Assembly: GCF_029428875.1 (NCBI RefSeq)
Contig: NZ_JAJSOO010000001.1
Coordinates: forward strand, 4,216,001 to 4,280,000
Length of the DNA: 64,000 bases
Direction: 5' to 3'
From: Streptomyces sp. JH34
GTDB lineage: Bacteria > Actinomycetota > Actinomycetes > Streptomycetales > Streptomycetaceae
In this document: in pieces, positions 15,889 to 23,458 of the stretch
Layout: every line of letters begins with the position of its first letter
Position numbering within the stretch: the first letter of the stretch is position 1
Notes under the pieces: model-generated
What the model was told of the DNA's origin: nothing
The model's input: only the letters and a program-made list of their open reading frames with translations
Databases searched by the model: none
Translations under genes and position numbers: made by a program

Positions 15889-16650
15889 ATGGGCGCCGGC
15901 CACGCACACAAGCTCTACCGGCACGGACACTCGCCGGTCCACGACCTCCCCCCGCACTGCAAGCTCGCCGCCGTCCTCTGCTTCGTCGTGGTGGTCGTCT
16001 CCACCCCGCGCGAGGCCGTGTGGGCCTTCGCGCTGTACGCGGCGCTCCTCGCCGCAGTCGCCGCCGTCGCCCGGATCCCGCTCGGGTTCCTGCTGAAGCG
16101 CCTGCTGATCGAGGTGCCGTTCGTCGCGTTCGCGCTGCTCATGCCGTTCGTCGTCCCCGGTGAGCAGACCGAACTCCTCGGCGTGTCCGTCAGCGTCCCC
16201 GGGCTCTGGGGCGCCTGGAACGTCCTCGCCAAGGGGACCCTCGGCGTCGCCGCGTCGGTCGTCCTGGCCTCCACCACCGAGCTGCGCTCCCTGCTGCTCG
16301 GCCTGCAGCGGCTGCGGATGCCGCCCCTGCTCGTCCAGATCGCGTCCTTCATGATCCGCTACGGCGACGTGATCAGCGACGAACTGCGCCGGATGTCGAT
16401 CGCCCGGCGCTCCCGCGGCTTCGAGGCGAGAGGCGTACGCCACTGGGGCGTCCTCGCCAAGACGGCGGGCGCCCTGTTCATCCGGTCCTACGAGCGGGGC
16501 GAACGCGTCCACCTCGCGATGGTCAGCCGCGGCTACACCGGCACCATGCCGGTGATCGACGAGGTCACCGCCACCCGGACCCAGTGGGCGCACGCCGCGG
16601 CACTCCCCGTGCTCGCCCTCGTCATCCGTCTGCTGGGATGGACCGTATGA
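15889..16650 (+). CDS. nikQ: ECF transporter transmembrane (T) component, CbiQ/NikQ family
   Basis: A 253-residue membrane protein linking the S component to the ATPase. Opens with GAGHAHKLYRHGHSPVHDLPPHCKLAA, a His-rich start typical of CbiQ, followed by about five helices; the coupling-helix motif appears as ARRSRGFEARG near 180. ATG at 15889 starts one base after the NikMN stop, and its own stop overlaps the ATPase start by 4 bp (ATGA), so the three are translated as one unit. Confidence 0.9.
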   Translation: MGAGHAHKLYRHGHSPVHDLPPHCKLAAVLCFVVVVVSTPREAVWAFALYAALLAAVAAVARIPLGFLLKRLLIEVPFVAFALLMPFVVPGEQTELLGVSVSVPGLWGAWNVLAKGTLGVAASVVLASTTELRSLLLGLQRLRMPPLLVQIASFMIRYGDVISDELRRMSIARRSRGFEARGVRHWGVLAKTAGALFIRSYERGERVHLAMVSRGYTGTMPVIDEVTATRTQWAHAAALPVLALVIRLLGWTV

Positions 16651-17417
16651 GCCTGCCCACCGCCCCCGCGCCGTCCCTCGAGGTCAGCGGCCTCGCCTAC
16701 GCCTACCCCGACGGCCACCAGGCCCTCTTCGGCGTCGACCTGACCGTGGCCCGCGGTGAACGCGTGGCGCTCCTCGGTCCGAACGGCGCGGGCAAGACCA
16801 CCCTCGTCCTCCACCTCAACGGCATCCTCGACGCGGGCGCCGGAACCGTCCGGGTCGCCGGGCTCCCCGTGGAGAAGAGGAACCTGGCGGAGATCAGGCG
16901 CCGCGTCGGCATCGTCTTCCAGGACCCCGACGACCAGCTCTTCATGCCGAGCGTCCGCGAGGACGTCGCCTTCGGCCCGGCCTCGGCCGGACTGCGCGGA
17001 CCCGAACTGGAACAGCGGGTCATGACCGCCCTGGAGCGGGTCGGCATGGCGGAGTACGCGGCGCGCCCCCCGCACCACCTCTCCTTCGGCCAGCGCCGCC
17101 GCGTCGCCGTCGCCACCGTCCTGGCCATGGAGCCGGAGATCCTCGTCCTGGACGAGCCCTCCTCCAACCTGGACCCGGCCTCCCGGCGTGAACTCGCCGA
17201 CATCCTGCGGTCCCTGGACGTCACCGTGCTGATGGTCACCCACGACCTGCCGTACGCCCTCGAACTGTGCCCGCGCGCCGTCATCCTCAGCGACGGGGTG
17301 ATCGCCGCCGACGACCGGACGCAGGACCTGCTGTGCGACGACGCGCTCATGCGCGAGCACCGGCTGGAGCTGCCCTTCGGCTTCGACCCGCGTTCCGTGT
17401 CGGTTCCGCGTCCGTGA
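16647..17417 (+). CDS. nikO: ECF transporter ATP-binding protein, CbiO/NikO family
   Basis: A 256-residue ABC ATPase: Walker A GPNGAGKT (about 44-51), Q-loop VFQDPDDQLF, signature HHLSFGQRRRVAVA, Walker B ILVLDEPSSNLD and switch His in MVTHDLPYA. The Q-loop sequence DPDDQLF and the atypical signature SFGQRRR are those of metal/vitamin ECF ATPases. It powers nickel (or cobalt) uptake with the two preceding genes. A single ATPase implies a homodimer. Confidence 0.92.
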   Translation: MSLPTAPAPSLEVSGLAYAYPDGHQALFGVDLTVARGERVALLGPNGAGKTTLVLHLNGILDAGAGTVRVAGLPVEKRNLAEIRRRVGIVFQDPDDQLFMPSVREDVAFGPASAGLRGPELEQRVMTALERVGMAEYAARPPHHLSFGQRRRVAVATVLAMEPEILVLDEPSSNLDPASRRELADILRSLDVTVLMVTHDLPYALELCPRAVILSDGVIAADDRTQDLLCDDALMREHRLELPFGFDPRSVSVPRP

Positions 17418-17455
17418 ACAGATGGTGACCCGCCACCCGTTCCACCTGGGACGCG

Positions 17456-18655
17456 ATGCACCATGGGGGGATGAGCGGGAGCGCGGGAGCAGGCGTGGAC
17501 GTACGAGGCACGGTGGCGCCGGGATTCGAGGCGGTACGGGACGCTTTCGTCCGTAACTTCGAACAGCGCGGCGAACGGGGGGCCGCCGTCGCGCTCTACC
17601 GCCACGGCCGGAAAGTCGTGGACCTGTGGGCCGGGACGCGAGACGTCGACGGCGTCGAACCCTGGGCCGTGGACACCGTGCAGATCGTCCGCTCGGCCGG
17701 CAAGGGCGTCGCCGCCGCCGTGCCGCTGCTGCTGCACCAGCGCGGGCAGGTGGACCTCGACGCCCCCGTCGGCACGTACTGGCCGGAGTTCAAGGCGAAC
17801 GGCAAGGAGCGCGTCCTCGTGCGCCACCTCCTCGCCCACCGGTCCGGAGTGGCCGCCCTCGACACGACGCTGACGCCCGAGGAGGCCGCCGACCAGGTGT
17901 CGGGGCCACGGGCGGTCGCCGCCCAGCGGCCCCAGTGGGAGCCCGGCACCGACCACGGGTACCACGCCCAGACCTACAGCTGGCTCATCGGTGAACTGGT
18001 CCGCCGGGTCACCGGGCGGACCATCGGCCGCTGGATCGCCGAGGAGATCGCGCGCCCGCTCGGCCTGGACTTCTGGTTCGGGCTCCCCGAGGACGAGGCG
18101 CACCGGATCGGGCGGATCGGCCCCGTCGAGCCCCCGCCCGCCGAGGGCAGCGGCGCCCTGCGGATGCGCCCCAAGCGGTCCGTCGTCGACGCCTACCGGG
18201 ACCCGGCCTCGCTCACCCGGCGCGCCTTCGGGGCGATCGACCCCTTCCCGGACGAGAACGACCCGGGCTACCGCGCGGCCGAACTCCCCGCGTCCAACGG
18301 CGTCGCCACCGCGCGCGGGCTCGCCCGCTGCTACGCCGCGATGATCGGCGTGGTCGACGGGCAGCGGCTGTTCGCCCCCGCCACCCTCACCCTGGCCCGC
18401 ACCGAGGAGTCCGCGGGGCCGGACCGCGTCCTCGTCGTCAACACCCGTTTCGGGCTGGGCTACATGCTGCACGGTCCGTCCGCACCGCTGCTGGGCCCGG
18501 GCTCGTTCGGGCATCCGGGCCGCGGGGGTTCGCTGGGCTTCGCCGACCCCGAATCGGGCATCGCGCTCGGCTACGTGACGAACGGTCTGCAGAAGGGGGT
18601 CACCGCGGATCCCCGCGCCCAGGCCCTGGTCAGGGCAGTACGGTCGGCGCTATGA
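17456..18655 (+). CDS. Serine hydrolase of the beta-lactamase/class C (EstB-like) family
   Basis: A 399-residue protein of the penicillin-binding-like serine hydrolase family. The SxxK motif is RSAGK with Ser80 and Lys83, followed by HRSGV near 130 and GYHAQTYSWLIGELVRR near 170, which contains the Tyr of the YxN-like motif; the C-terminal GHPGRGGSLGF supplies the third motif. No signal peptide, so a cytoplasmic esterase is more likely than a beta-lactamase. An in-frame ATG at 17471 is equally possible. It overlaps the next dehydrogenase by 4 bp, so the pair is co-transcribed. Confidence 0.87.
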   Translation: MHHGGMSGSAGAGVDVRGTVAPGFEAVRDAFVRNFEQRGERGAAVALYRHGRKVVDLWAGTRDVDGVEPWAVDTVQIVRSAGKGVAAAVPLLLHQRGQVDLDAPVGTYWPEFKANGKERVLVRHLLAHRSGVAALDTTLTPEEAADQVSGPRAVAAQRPQWEPGTDHGYHAQTYSWLIGELVRRVTGRTIGRWIAEEIARPLGLDFWFGLPEDEAHRIGRIGPVEPPPAEGSGALRMRPKRSVVDAYRDPASLTRRAFGAIDPFPDENDPGYRAAELPASNGVATARGLARCYAAMIGVVDGQRLFAPATLTLARTEESAGPDRVLVVNTRFGLGYMLHGPSAPLLGPGSFGHPGRGGSLGFADPESGIALGYVTNGLQKGVTADPRAQALVRAVRSAL

Positions 18656-19449
18656 CTCCTCCTCGCTTCGACGGGTACGCCGCGCTCCTCACCGGCGCGG
18701 GCCAGGGCATCGGGGCGGCCACCGCCCGCCGGCTGGCCTCCGAGGGCGCGGCCGTCCTGGTCACCGACCTGGACGCCGGACGCGCCGGGCGCACGGCGGC
18801 CGCGATACGCGAAACGGGTGGCACCGCCGAATCCCTGGCCTGCGACGTGGGCGACCGGGCGGCGGTGGACGCGGCGGTGGCCCACGCGGTCGCCGCCTTC
18901 GGCCGGCTCGACGTCCTGGTCAACAACGCCTACGCCAACCACGACGACGCCCCGCTCTTCGAGGACGAGGCCGACGAACCCTGGGCCCGCACCCTCGACA
19001 TCACCCTGAACGGCCCCTACCGCTGCTCCCGTGCGGCGCTGCCGCACCTGGTCGCCTCCGGCCGGGGCGCCGTCGTCAACATCGGCTCGGTCAACGGCGA
19101 ACAGGACTTCGGCGGGCACGCCTACAGCGCCGCGAAGGCGGGCCTGGCCAGCCTGACCCGCACACTCGCCGGCCACGCGGGGCCGCGCGGCGTCCGCGTC
19201 AACCTCGTCGCCCCCGGCACGATCCGTACGGACGCGTGGGCGGGCCGCGACGCGGAACTGGAACGGGCGAGCGCCCTCTACCCCCTCGGCCGGATCGGCG
19301 AACCGGACGACATCGCGTCCGCCGTCGCCTTCCTCGCCTCCCGGGACGCGCAGTGGATCACCGGCACCACTCTGCGGGTCGACGGCGGCCTCCTCGCCGT
19401 CAACACGGGCTTCCGCAGGGCGATGACGGGCGACTCCGAAACCCGGTAG
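18652..19449 (+). CDS. Short-chain dehydrogenase/reductase (SDR)
   Basis: A 265-residue classical SDR: TGAGQGIGAATARRL near residues 13-27, LVNNAYANHDD near 90, catalytic Ser in VNIGSVNGE near 143, Tyr158 and Lys162 (HAYSAAKAG), and the C-terminal GTTLRVDGGLL typical of FabG-like members. Translationally coupled to the serine hydrolase by a 4-bp overlap. Substrate unknown; an alcohol or ketone generated from the hydrolase product is a reasonable guess only. Confidence 0.9.
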   Translation: MTPPRFDGYAALLTGAGQGIGAATARRLASEGAAVLVTDLDAGRAGRTAAAIRETGGTAESLACDVGDRAAVDAAVAHAVAAFGRLDVLVNNAYANHDDAPLFEDEADEPWARTLDITLNGPYRCSRAALPHLVASGRGAVVNIGSVNGEQDFGGHAYSAAKAGLASLTRTLAGHAGPRGVRVNLVAPGTIRTDAWAGRDAELERASALYPLGRIGEPDDIASAVAFLASRDAQWITGTTLRVDGGLLAVNTGFRRAMTGDSETR

Positions 19450-19482
19450 CGGGGGCGCCGGCCCGCGCTCTACCCTCCCTCG

Positions 19483-19971
19483 GTGATCGACCACGGCTAC
19501 ACCGACCGGACCGGCCGCCCCGTCACCCTGCGCGAGGTCACCGACGACACCTGGCGTGCGGTCGCGGACGTCGCGCCGCTCGACGACCAGCGTGACTTCG
19601 CTCCCGCGCTCGCGGCCCGCTATCTCCTCCTCACCTCGCGCGAGGACACCTGGCACTCACTCGCCGTCCACGCCGGGGACGTCCCGCGCGGCCACGTGAT
19701 GTGGGCCCGGGACGAGGACGGTTCGTACTGGATCGGCGGGATGCTGATCGACGGGCCCGAGCAGGGCACGGGAATCGGGCGGGCCGCCGCGCGCACGCTC
19801 GCCCAGTGGCTGGCGGGCCGCGACGGCTGCGAGGTGATCCGGCTGTCGTACGCCCCGGGCAACACGGCCGCGGCGGCGCTCTGGACCTCGCTGGGGTTCC
19901 GGCCGACGGGTGAGGCCGAGGACGACGAGGTGGTCGCGGAGGCGCCCGCCTCCGCCGTCGTGCGCGGATGA
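19483..19971 (+). CDS. GNAT-family N-acetyltransferase
   Basis: A 162-residue GNAT protein similar to spermine/spermidine acetyltransferases: TLREVTDDTWRAV near the N-terminus, WIGGMLID near 78, the acetyl-CoA loop GPEQGTGIGRAAARTL at about 87-102, and NTAAAALWTSLGFRPTGE at 127-144. GTG at 19483 is taken as start. It lies 33 bp after the dehydrogenase, possibly in the same transcript, and ends at a small hairpin shared with the convergent transporter gene. Acceptor unknown. Confidence 0.88.
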   Translation: MIDHGYTDRTGRPVTLREVTDDTWRAVADVAPLDDQRDFAPALAARYLLLTSREDTWHSLAVHAGDVPRGHVMWARDEDGSYWIGGMLIDGPEQGTGIGRAAARTLAQWLAGRDGCEVIRLSYAPGNTAAAALWTSLGFRPTGEAEDDEVVAEAPASAVVRG

Positions 19972-20015
19972 CGGAGCGAGGGATCAGGGGACGGCCGAGC
20001 TGTTCGCGGACCGCA

Positions 20016-20031
20016 CCGTTCCGAGGAACGG
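20016..20031. terminator. Short hairpin between convergent genes
   Basis: CCGTTCC-GA-GGAACGG, effectively a 6-bp stem closed by a CGAG tetraloop, between genes ending at 19971 and 20057. Modest terminator. Confidence 0.5.
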
Positions 20032-20056
20032 CCGGGCACGTCCGGAGACCTCCCGC

Positions 20057-20908
20057 TCAACTCGTGTGCAGCATCAGTCCGATACCCACCACCATCAGTC
20101 CGGCAGCCGCGATCCGCGGAGCCCCGAAGCGCTCCTTGAAGAACAGCGTCCCTATCGCGGCACCCACGATGATCGAGGACTCCCGCAGCGCGGCGACCGG
20201 GGCGAGCGGGGCCTTCGTCTGGGCCCACAGGACGAGACCGTAGGCCGCGACCGACAGGGCGGCACCCAGCAGCCCCCGTGCGACGAACGGGCGTAGCCGA
20301 GACAGGAGTTCGCCCCGCCTGCGCGCGTAGGCGTACGCGGGGACGGCGAGGCCCTGCACCGTCATCAGCCAGCCGATGTAGCCGACCGGTGTCCCCGCGG
20401 CACGTACCCCGACCCCGTCGACCGTGGTGTACCCGGCGATGGCCAGCCCCGTCGCGAGGGCCGCCAGGACCGCCGTCCGGTGAGGCCGGCTGCCGGAGCC
20501 GCGGATGCCCCACAGCGCGAGCCCGACGAGTCCGGCCGAGGCCACGGCCACGCCCGCAGTCGCCCAGCCGTCCGGGACCTCACCGACGAAGGCGGCCGCC
20601 AGCACCGTCACGACGAGCGGGGCCGTGCCCCGGGCGATCGGGTACATCTGACCGAAGTCGCCCAGGGTGAACGAGCGCATCAGCAGCAGCATGTACGCCA
20701 CGTGCAGGACCGCCGACGCGAACAGATACGGCCAGGCGCCGGCCGCGGGGAGCGGCGCGAGGCAGACCAGTACCGCTCCGATCAGCGCCCCGCCGCCCGA
20801 GATCAGGGTGAAGGAGAGCAACTGGTCACGTATGGCGTGCGCGATGGCGTTCCAGCTCGCGTGTGTGATCGCGGCGGCCAGGACGGCCGCCGCCACCAGC
20901 GGGGTCAC
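20057..20908 (-). CDS. EamA/DMT-family transporter
   Basis: A 283-residue membrane protein of the drug/metabolite transporter superfamily with about ten helices and the duplicated EamA domain; MYPIARGTAPLVVTVLAAAFVGE is the end-of-repeat motif of the first half, and GAAIGTLFFKERFG that of the second. Members export amino acids and small metabolites. Its start overlaps the stop of the YbaK gene by 4 bp, so it is the second gene of that operon. Substrate unknown. Confidence 0.88.
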   Translation of the reverse strand: MTPLVAAAVLAAAITHASWNAIAHAIRDQLLSFTLISGGGALIGAVLVCLAPLPAAGAWPYLFASAVLHVAYMLLLMRSFTLGDFGQMYPIARGTAPLVVTVLAAAFVGEVPDGWATAGVAVASAGLVGLALWGIRGSGSRPHRTAVLAALATGLAIAGYTTVDGVGVRAAGTPVGYIGWLMTVQGLAVPAYAYARRRGELLSRLRPFVARGLLGAALSVAAYGLVLWAQTKAPLAPVAALRESSIIVGAAIGTLFFKERFGAPRIAAAGLMVVGIGLMLHTS

Positions 20909-21414
20909 GCGGTCCGCTCACGCACGTCCACGAGGGTGCCGCCCGCGAGATCGACCAGGGCGGTGGGAGACATCCGGAAGACGGCGTGCGGATGGCCGGC
21001 CGCCGCCCACACCTCGGCGTGGCCGAGCAGCCCCCGGTCGGCCAGCACCCGGGTCTTCGTGCGGTGGCCGAAGGGCGGCACGCCGCCGATCGCGTAACCG
21101 GTGGTCTCGCGGACCAGGCCGGCCCGGGCCCGCTCGACCTTCACGGCACCCAGCTCGTCGCGTACGAGTTCGAGGTCCACCCGTGAGGAGCCGTCCATCA
21201 GGACCAGGACGGGCACGCCGTCCGCCTCGAAGATCAGGGACTTGACGATCTGGCCGAGTCCGCAACCGATCGCCGCGGCGGCCTCGACGGCGGTGCGGGT
21301 GGCGTCGGGGAAGCGGCGCACCTCGACGTCGAGGCCCAGTTCCCGCAGCGCTTCGGCGAACCGGGGGTGGGCTTCGGAGGTGGTCGTGGCGGGGGTGGTG
21401 TCGGAAGTGCTCAT
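20905..21414 (-). CDS. YbaK/EbsC-type aminoacyl-tRNA deacylase
   Basis: A 169-residue stand-alone editing domain. FAEALRELGLDVEVRRFPD, the TAVEAAAAIGCGLGQIVKSLIF block with the key Lys, DLELVRDELGAVKVERA and GYAIGGVPPFGH match the YbaK family, which hydrolyses mischarged Cys-tRNA(Pro) or related species. Start ATG at 21414; upstream sequence in the frame (to 21711) is arginine-rich shadow. First gene of a two-gene unit with the EamA transporter. Confidence 0.9.
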   Translation of the reverse strand: MSTSDTTPATTTSEAHPRFAEALRELGLDVEVRRFPDATRTAVEAAAAIGCGLGQIVKSLIFEADGVPVLVLMDGSSRVDLELVRDELGAVKVERARAGLVRETTGYAIGGVPPFGHRTKTRVLADRGLLGHAEVWAAAGHPHAVFRMSPTALVDLAGGTLVDVRERTA

Positions 21415-21538
21415 GTCCCGCACGCTACTGAACCGGATCCGCGGCGGACCACAGCGTTTTCGGCGGTCGCGTCGATCGTCACCCGGACCGCCCCGCCCGC
21501 CCGGTGCTCTCGCGTCCGCCCGACCCCGCGTCCGTGGG

Positions 21539-23173
21539 TCACGACCCCGCGCGCAGCACCGCCGCCACCACCGGGCCCGCCGCGTCCCCGCCGTGGCCGC
21601 CGGACTGGACGACCGCCGCCGCCGCGAGGTCGTCGCTGAAGCCGGTGAACCAGCTGTTGGACGTGCCCTGTCCGTCGACCTCGGCCGAGCCCGTCTTGGC
21701 GCCCTTGTCACCGCCGACCGAGGCCATGGCCGTCTTGCCGGTGCCCCAGGAGGCGGTGGCCCGCATCATGTCGTTCAGCTGTCGGGTGACGTTCGGCGAC
21801 AGGGAGCGGGACGCGGTCGCGAGCTGCCGGTCGTCCAGGTCCTGGGGGACGATCACCGGCTGGTGGAACGTGCCGGTCCGGGCGGTCGCGGTGATCGACG
21901 CGATGTTGAGCGCGTTCATCTGGACGGTGCCCTGACCTATGTACTGGGCCGCCGCCTCACCGCCGGTCTCTTCGGGCACGCTGCCGTCGAAGGACGTGAT
22001 GCCGGTCTTCCAGTCGAGCCCGATCCCGAAGACGTCGCGGGCCTCCGCGGGCAGCGCGGAGTCGTCCTCGGTGTCGTCGATCAGCTTGATGAGGGCGGTG
22101 TTGCAGGAGCGGGCGAAGCTGGTGACGAACGGGTCGGTGGGCGGAAGCTCGAAGTGGTCCAGGTTGTGGAACGTACGGCCCTGGTACAGGACTTCCTTGG
22201 GGCACTCCGTCGGTCCGTTCGCCGTGACCAGGCCCTTCTCCAGGAGCATCGCGGCGGTGACGATCTTCAGCGTGGAGCCGGGCGCCTGCTTGCCCTGCAT
22301 CGCCGCGTTGAACCCGGTCGCCGGGTTGTTCGCGACGGCGCGGATGGATCCGGTGGACGGCCTCACGGCCACCACGGAGGCCCCGCTGAACTGTTTGACC
22401 GCCTTCTCGGCCGCCGCCTGGGCGTCCGCGTCGAGCGTGGTCTGCAGCTTTCCGGGCTTCCCTTCGGCGAGCGTCAGCAGCGTGGTGTTCGCCGCGGAGC
22501 CGCCCGCGGGCTCGATCCAGGTCTCGACGCCCGGGGAACCGCCGGTGCTGTCCCCGTACTTCTCGCGCAGGCTGTCCAGGATCGGCCCCAGCGACGGGTA
22601 CTTCTCCTTGTCGAGCACCTTGCCGTCGTGGTCGACGGCCTCGATCGCGGCCGTCGACGACTCGCCGGTCCTCAGCACCGCGCCTTCGGTCAGCTGCGGA
22701 TGGATCACCGTGGGCTGCCAGTCGACGAGCGCCTTGCCGCTGGTCAGGCCGCGCACCACGGTCAGCTCCGAGGAGTACGACCAGGGCTTGGTCCTCCCCT
22801 CGTACGACACCGTGGCCTTCACCGTGTACGGCACCTTCGTGCCGACGGCGGGACCCGGTGTGATCACCGCCTTCGTGACGTGGGCGTCCGAGGCGTAGCC
22901 GGCCAGCAGCGGCTCGGCGACTGCCTCGTTGTTCGTGAGGAGTGCCGCGGCCGTGGCGTCGCCGGACGCCCAGGCCTCGAGGAAGCCCTTGGCGGTCTCC
23001 TGGATCTCCTCCTTGCCCGGCGGCCCGGTCCTCACCTCCGAGGACGCGGAGGCGGTCTGCGTGTCCCCCGTCCCGCCACCCCCCAGCACCACCTCGTACA
23101 CGCCGTAGCCGAGCCCCCCGGCCACCAGCACGAACACCCCGCCGACCATCGCGACCTTGACTCCACTGCGCAT
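21539..23173 (-). CDS. Penicillin-binding protein (transpeptidase with NTF2-like N-domain)
   Basis: A 544-residue class B-type PBP anchored by an N-terminal helix (VAMVGGVFVLVAGGLGYGVY). Then comes a MecA_N/NTF2-like domain (EEIQETAKGFLEAWASGDA) and the transpeptidase: SxxK with Ser300 (GSTLK), SxN as Ser356 (RSCN) and KTG with Lys493 (AKTGSAE). All three catalytic motifs are present, so it should crosslink peptidoglycan. ATG at 23173 follows GGGGAGGGG. Unlike most PBPs it lacks a PBP-dimer domain. It lies downstream of the O-mannosyltransferase gene on the same strand, but a large hairpin separates them; a 16-bp palindrome precedes the start. Confidence 0.92.
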   Translation of the reverse strand: MRSGVKVAMVGGVFVLVAGGLGYGVYEVVLGGGGTGDTQTASASSEVRTGPPGKEEIQETAKGFLEAWASGDATAAALLTNNEAVAEPLLAGYASDAHVTKAVITPGPAVGTKVPYTVKATVSYEGRTKPWSYSSELTVVRGLTSGKALVDWQPTVIHPQLTEGAVLRTGESSTAAIEAVDHDGKVLDKEKYPSLGPILDSLREKYGDSTGGSPGVETWIEPAGGSAANTTLLTLAEGKPGKLQTTLDADAQAAAEKAVKQFSGASVVAVRPSTGSIRAVANNPATGFNAAMQGKQAPGSTLKIVTAAMLLEKGLVTANGPTECPKEVLYQGRTFHNLDHFELPPTDPFVTSFARSCNTALIKLIDDTEDDSALPAEARDVFGIGLDWKTGITSFDGSVPEETGGEAAAQYIGQGTVQMNALNIASITATARTGTFHQPVIVPQDLDDRQLATASRSLSPNVTRQLNDMMRATASWGTGKTAMASVGGDKGAKTGSAEVDGQGTSNSWFTGFSDDLAAAAVVQSGGHGGDAAGPVVAAVLRAGS

Positions 23174-23200
23174 GTGCGCGATCCCCTCCCCGTGAGCTCT

Positions 23201-23216
23201 CTTGAACGTGTTCAAG
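23201..23216. promoter_or_regulatory. 16-bp palindrome upstream of the PBP gene
   Basis: CTTGAACGTGTTCAAG, fully symmetric, 28 bp before the PBP start codon. Looks like an operator near the transcription start; regulator unknown. Confidence 0.6.
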
Positions 23217-23373
23217 GGAGCATTTCTTCGGCACTGTACGGGACACGGGTGGGCCCTGTGACGGTTGTTACCGGACCGCGACGCACCCCCGAGAGAGCGC
23301 TTTCCGTTCACTGCGTCAGGTTCCGGCCACGCCGGGCGGGTGAGCCGGCGGGGTGCCGGACCCCTCCACGACC

Positions 23374-23433
23374 ACAGCCCACTGCCCGTCCACGGACCAC
23401 TCGGCAGTGGTCCGCGAACGGGCAGTGGGCTGT
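23374..23433 (-). terminator. Long two-part terminator hairpin after the O-mannosyltransferase gene
   Basis: Outer exact 16-bp stem (ACAGCCCACTGCCCGT with ACGGGCAGTGGGCTGT) enclosing an inner exact 9-bp stem (CGGACCACT with AGTGGTCCG, 4-nt loop). It begins 26 bp after the O-mannosyltransferase stop at 23459, and should insulate the PBP gene. Confidence 0.85.
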
Positions 23434-23458
23434 TCCGCGTGTCTCCGCGACCGCCGTC

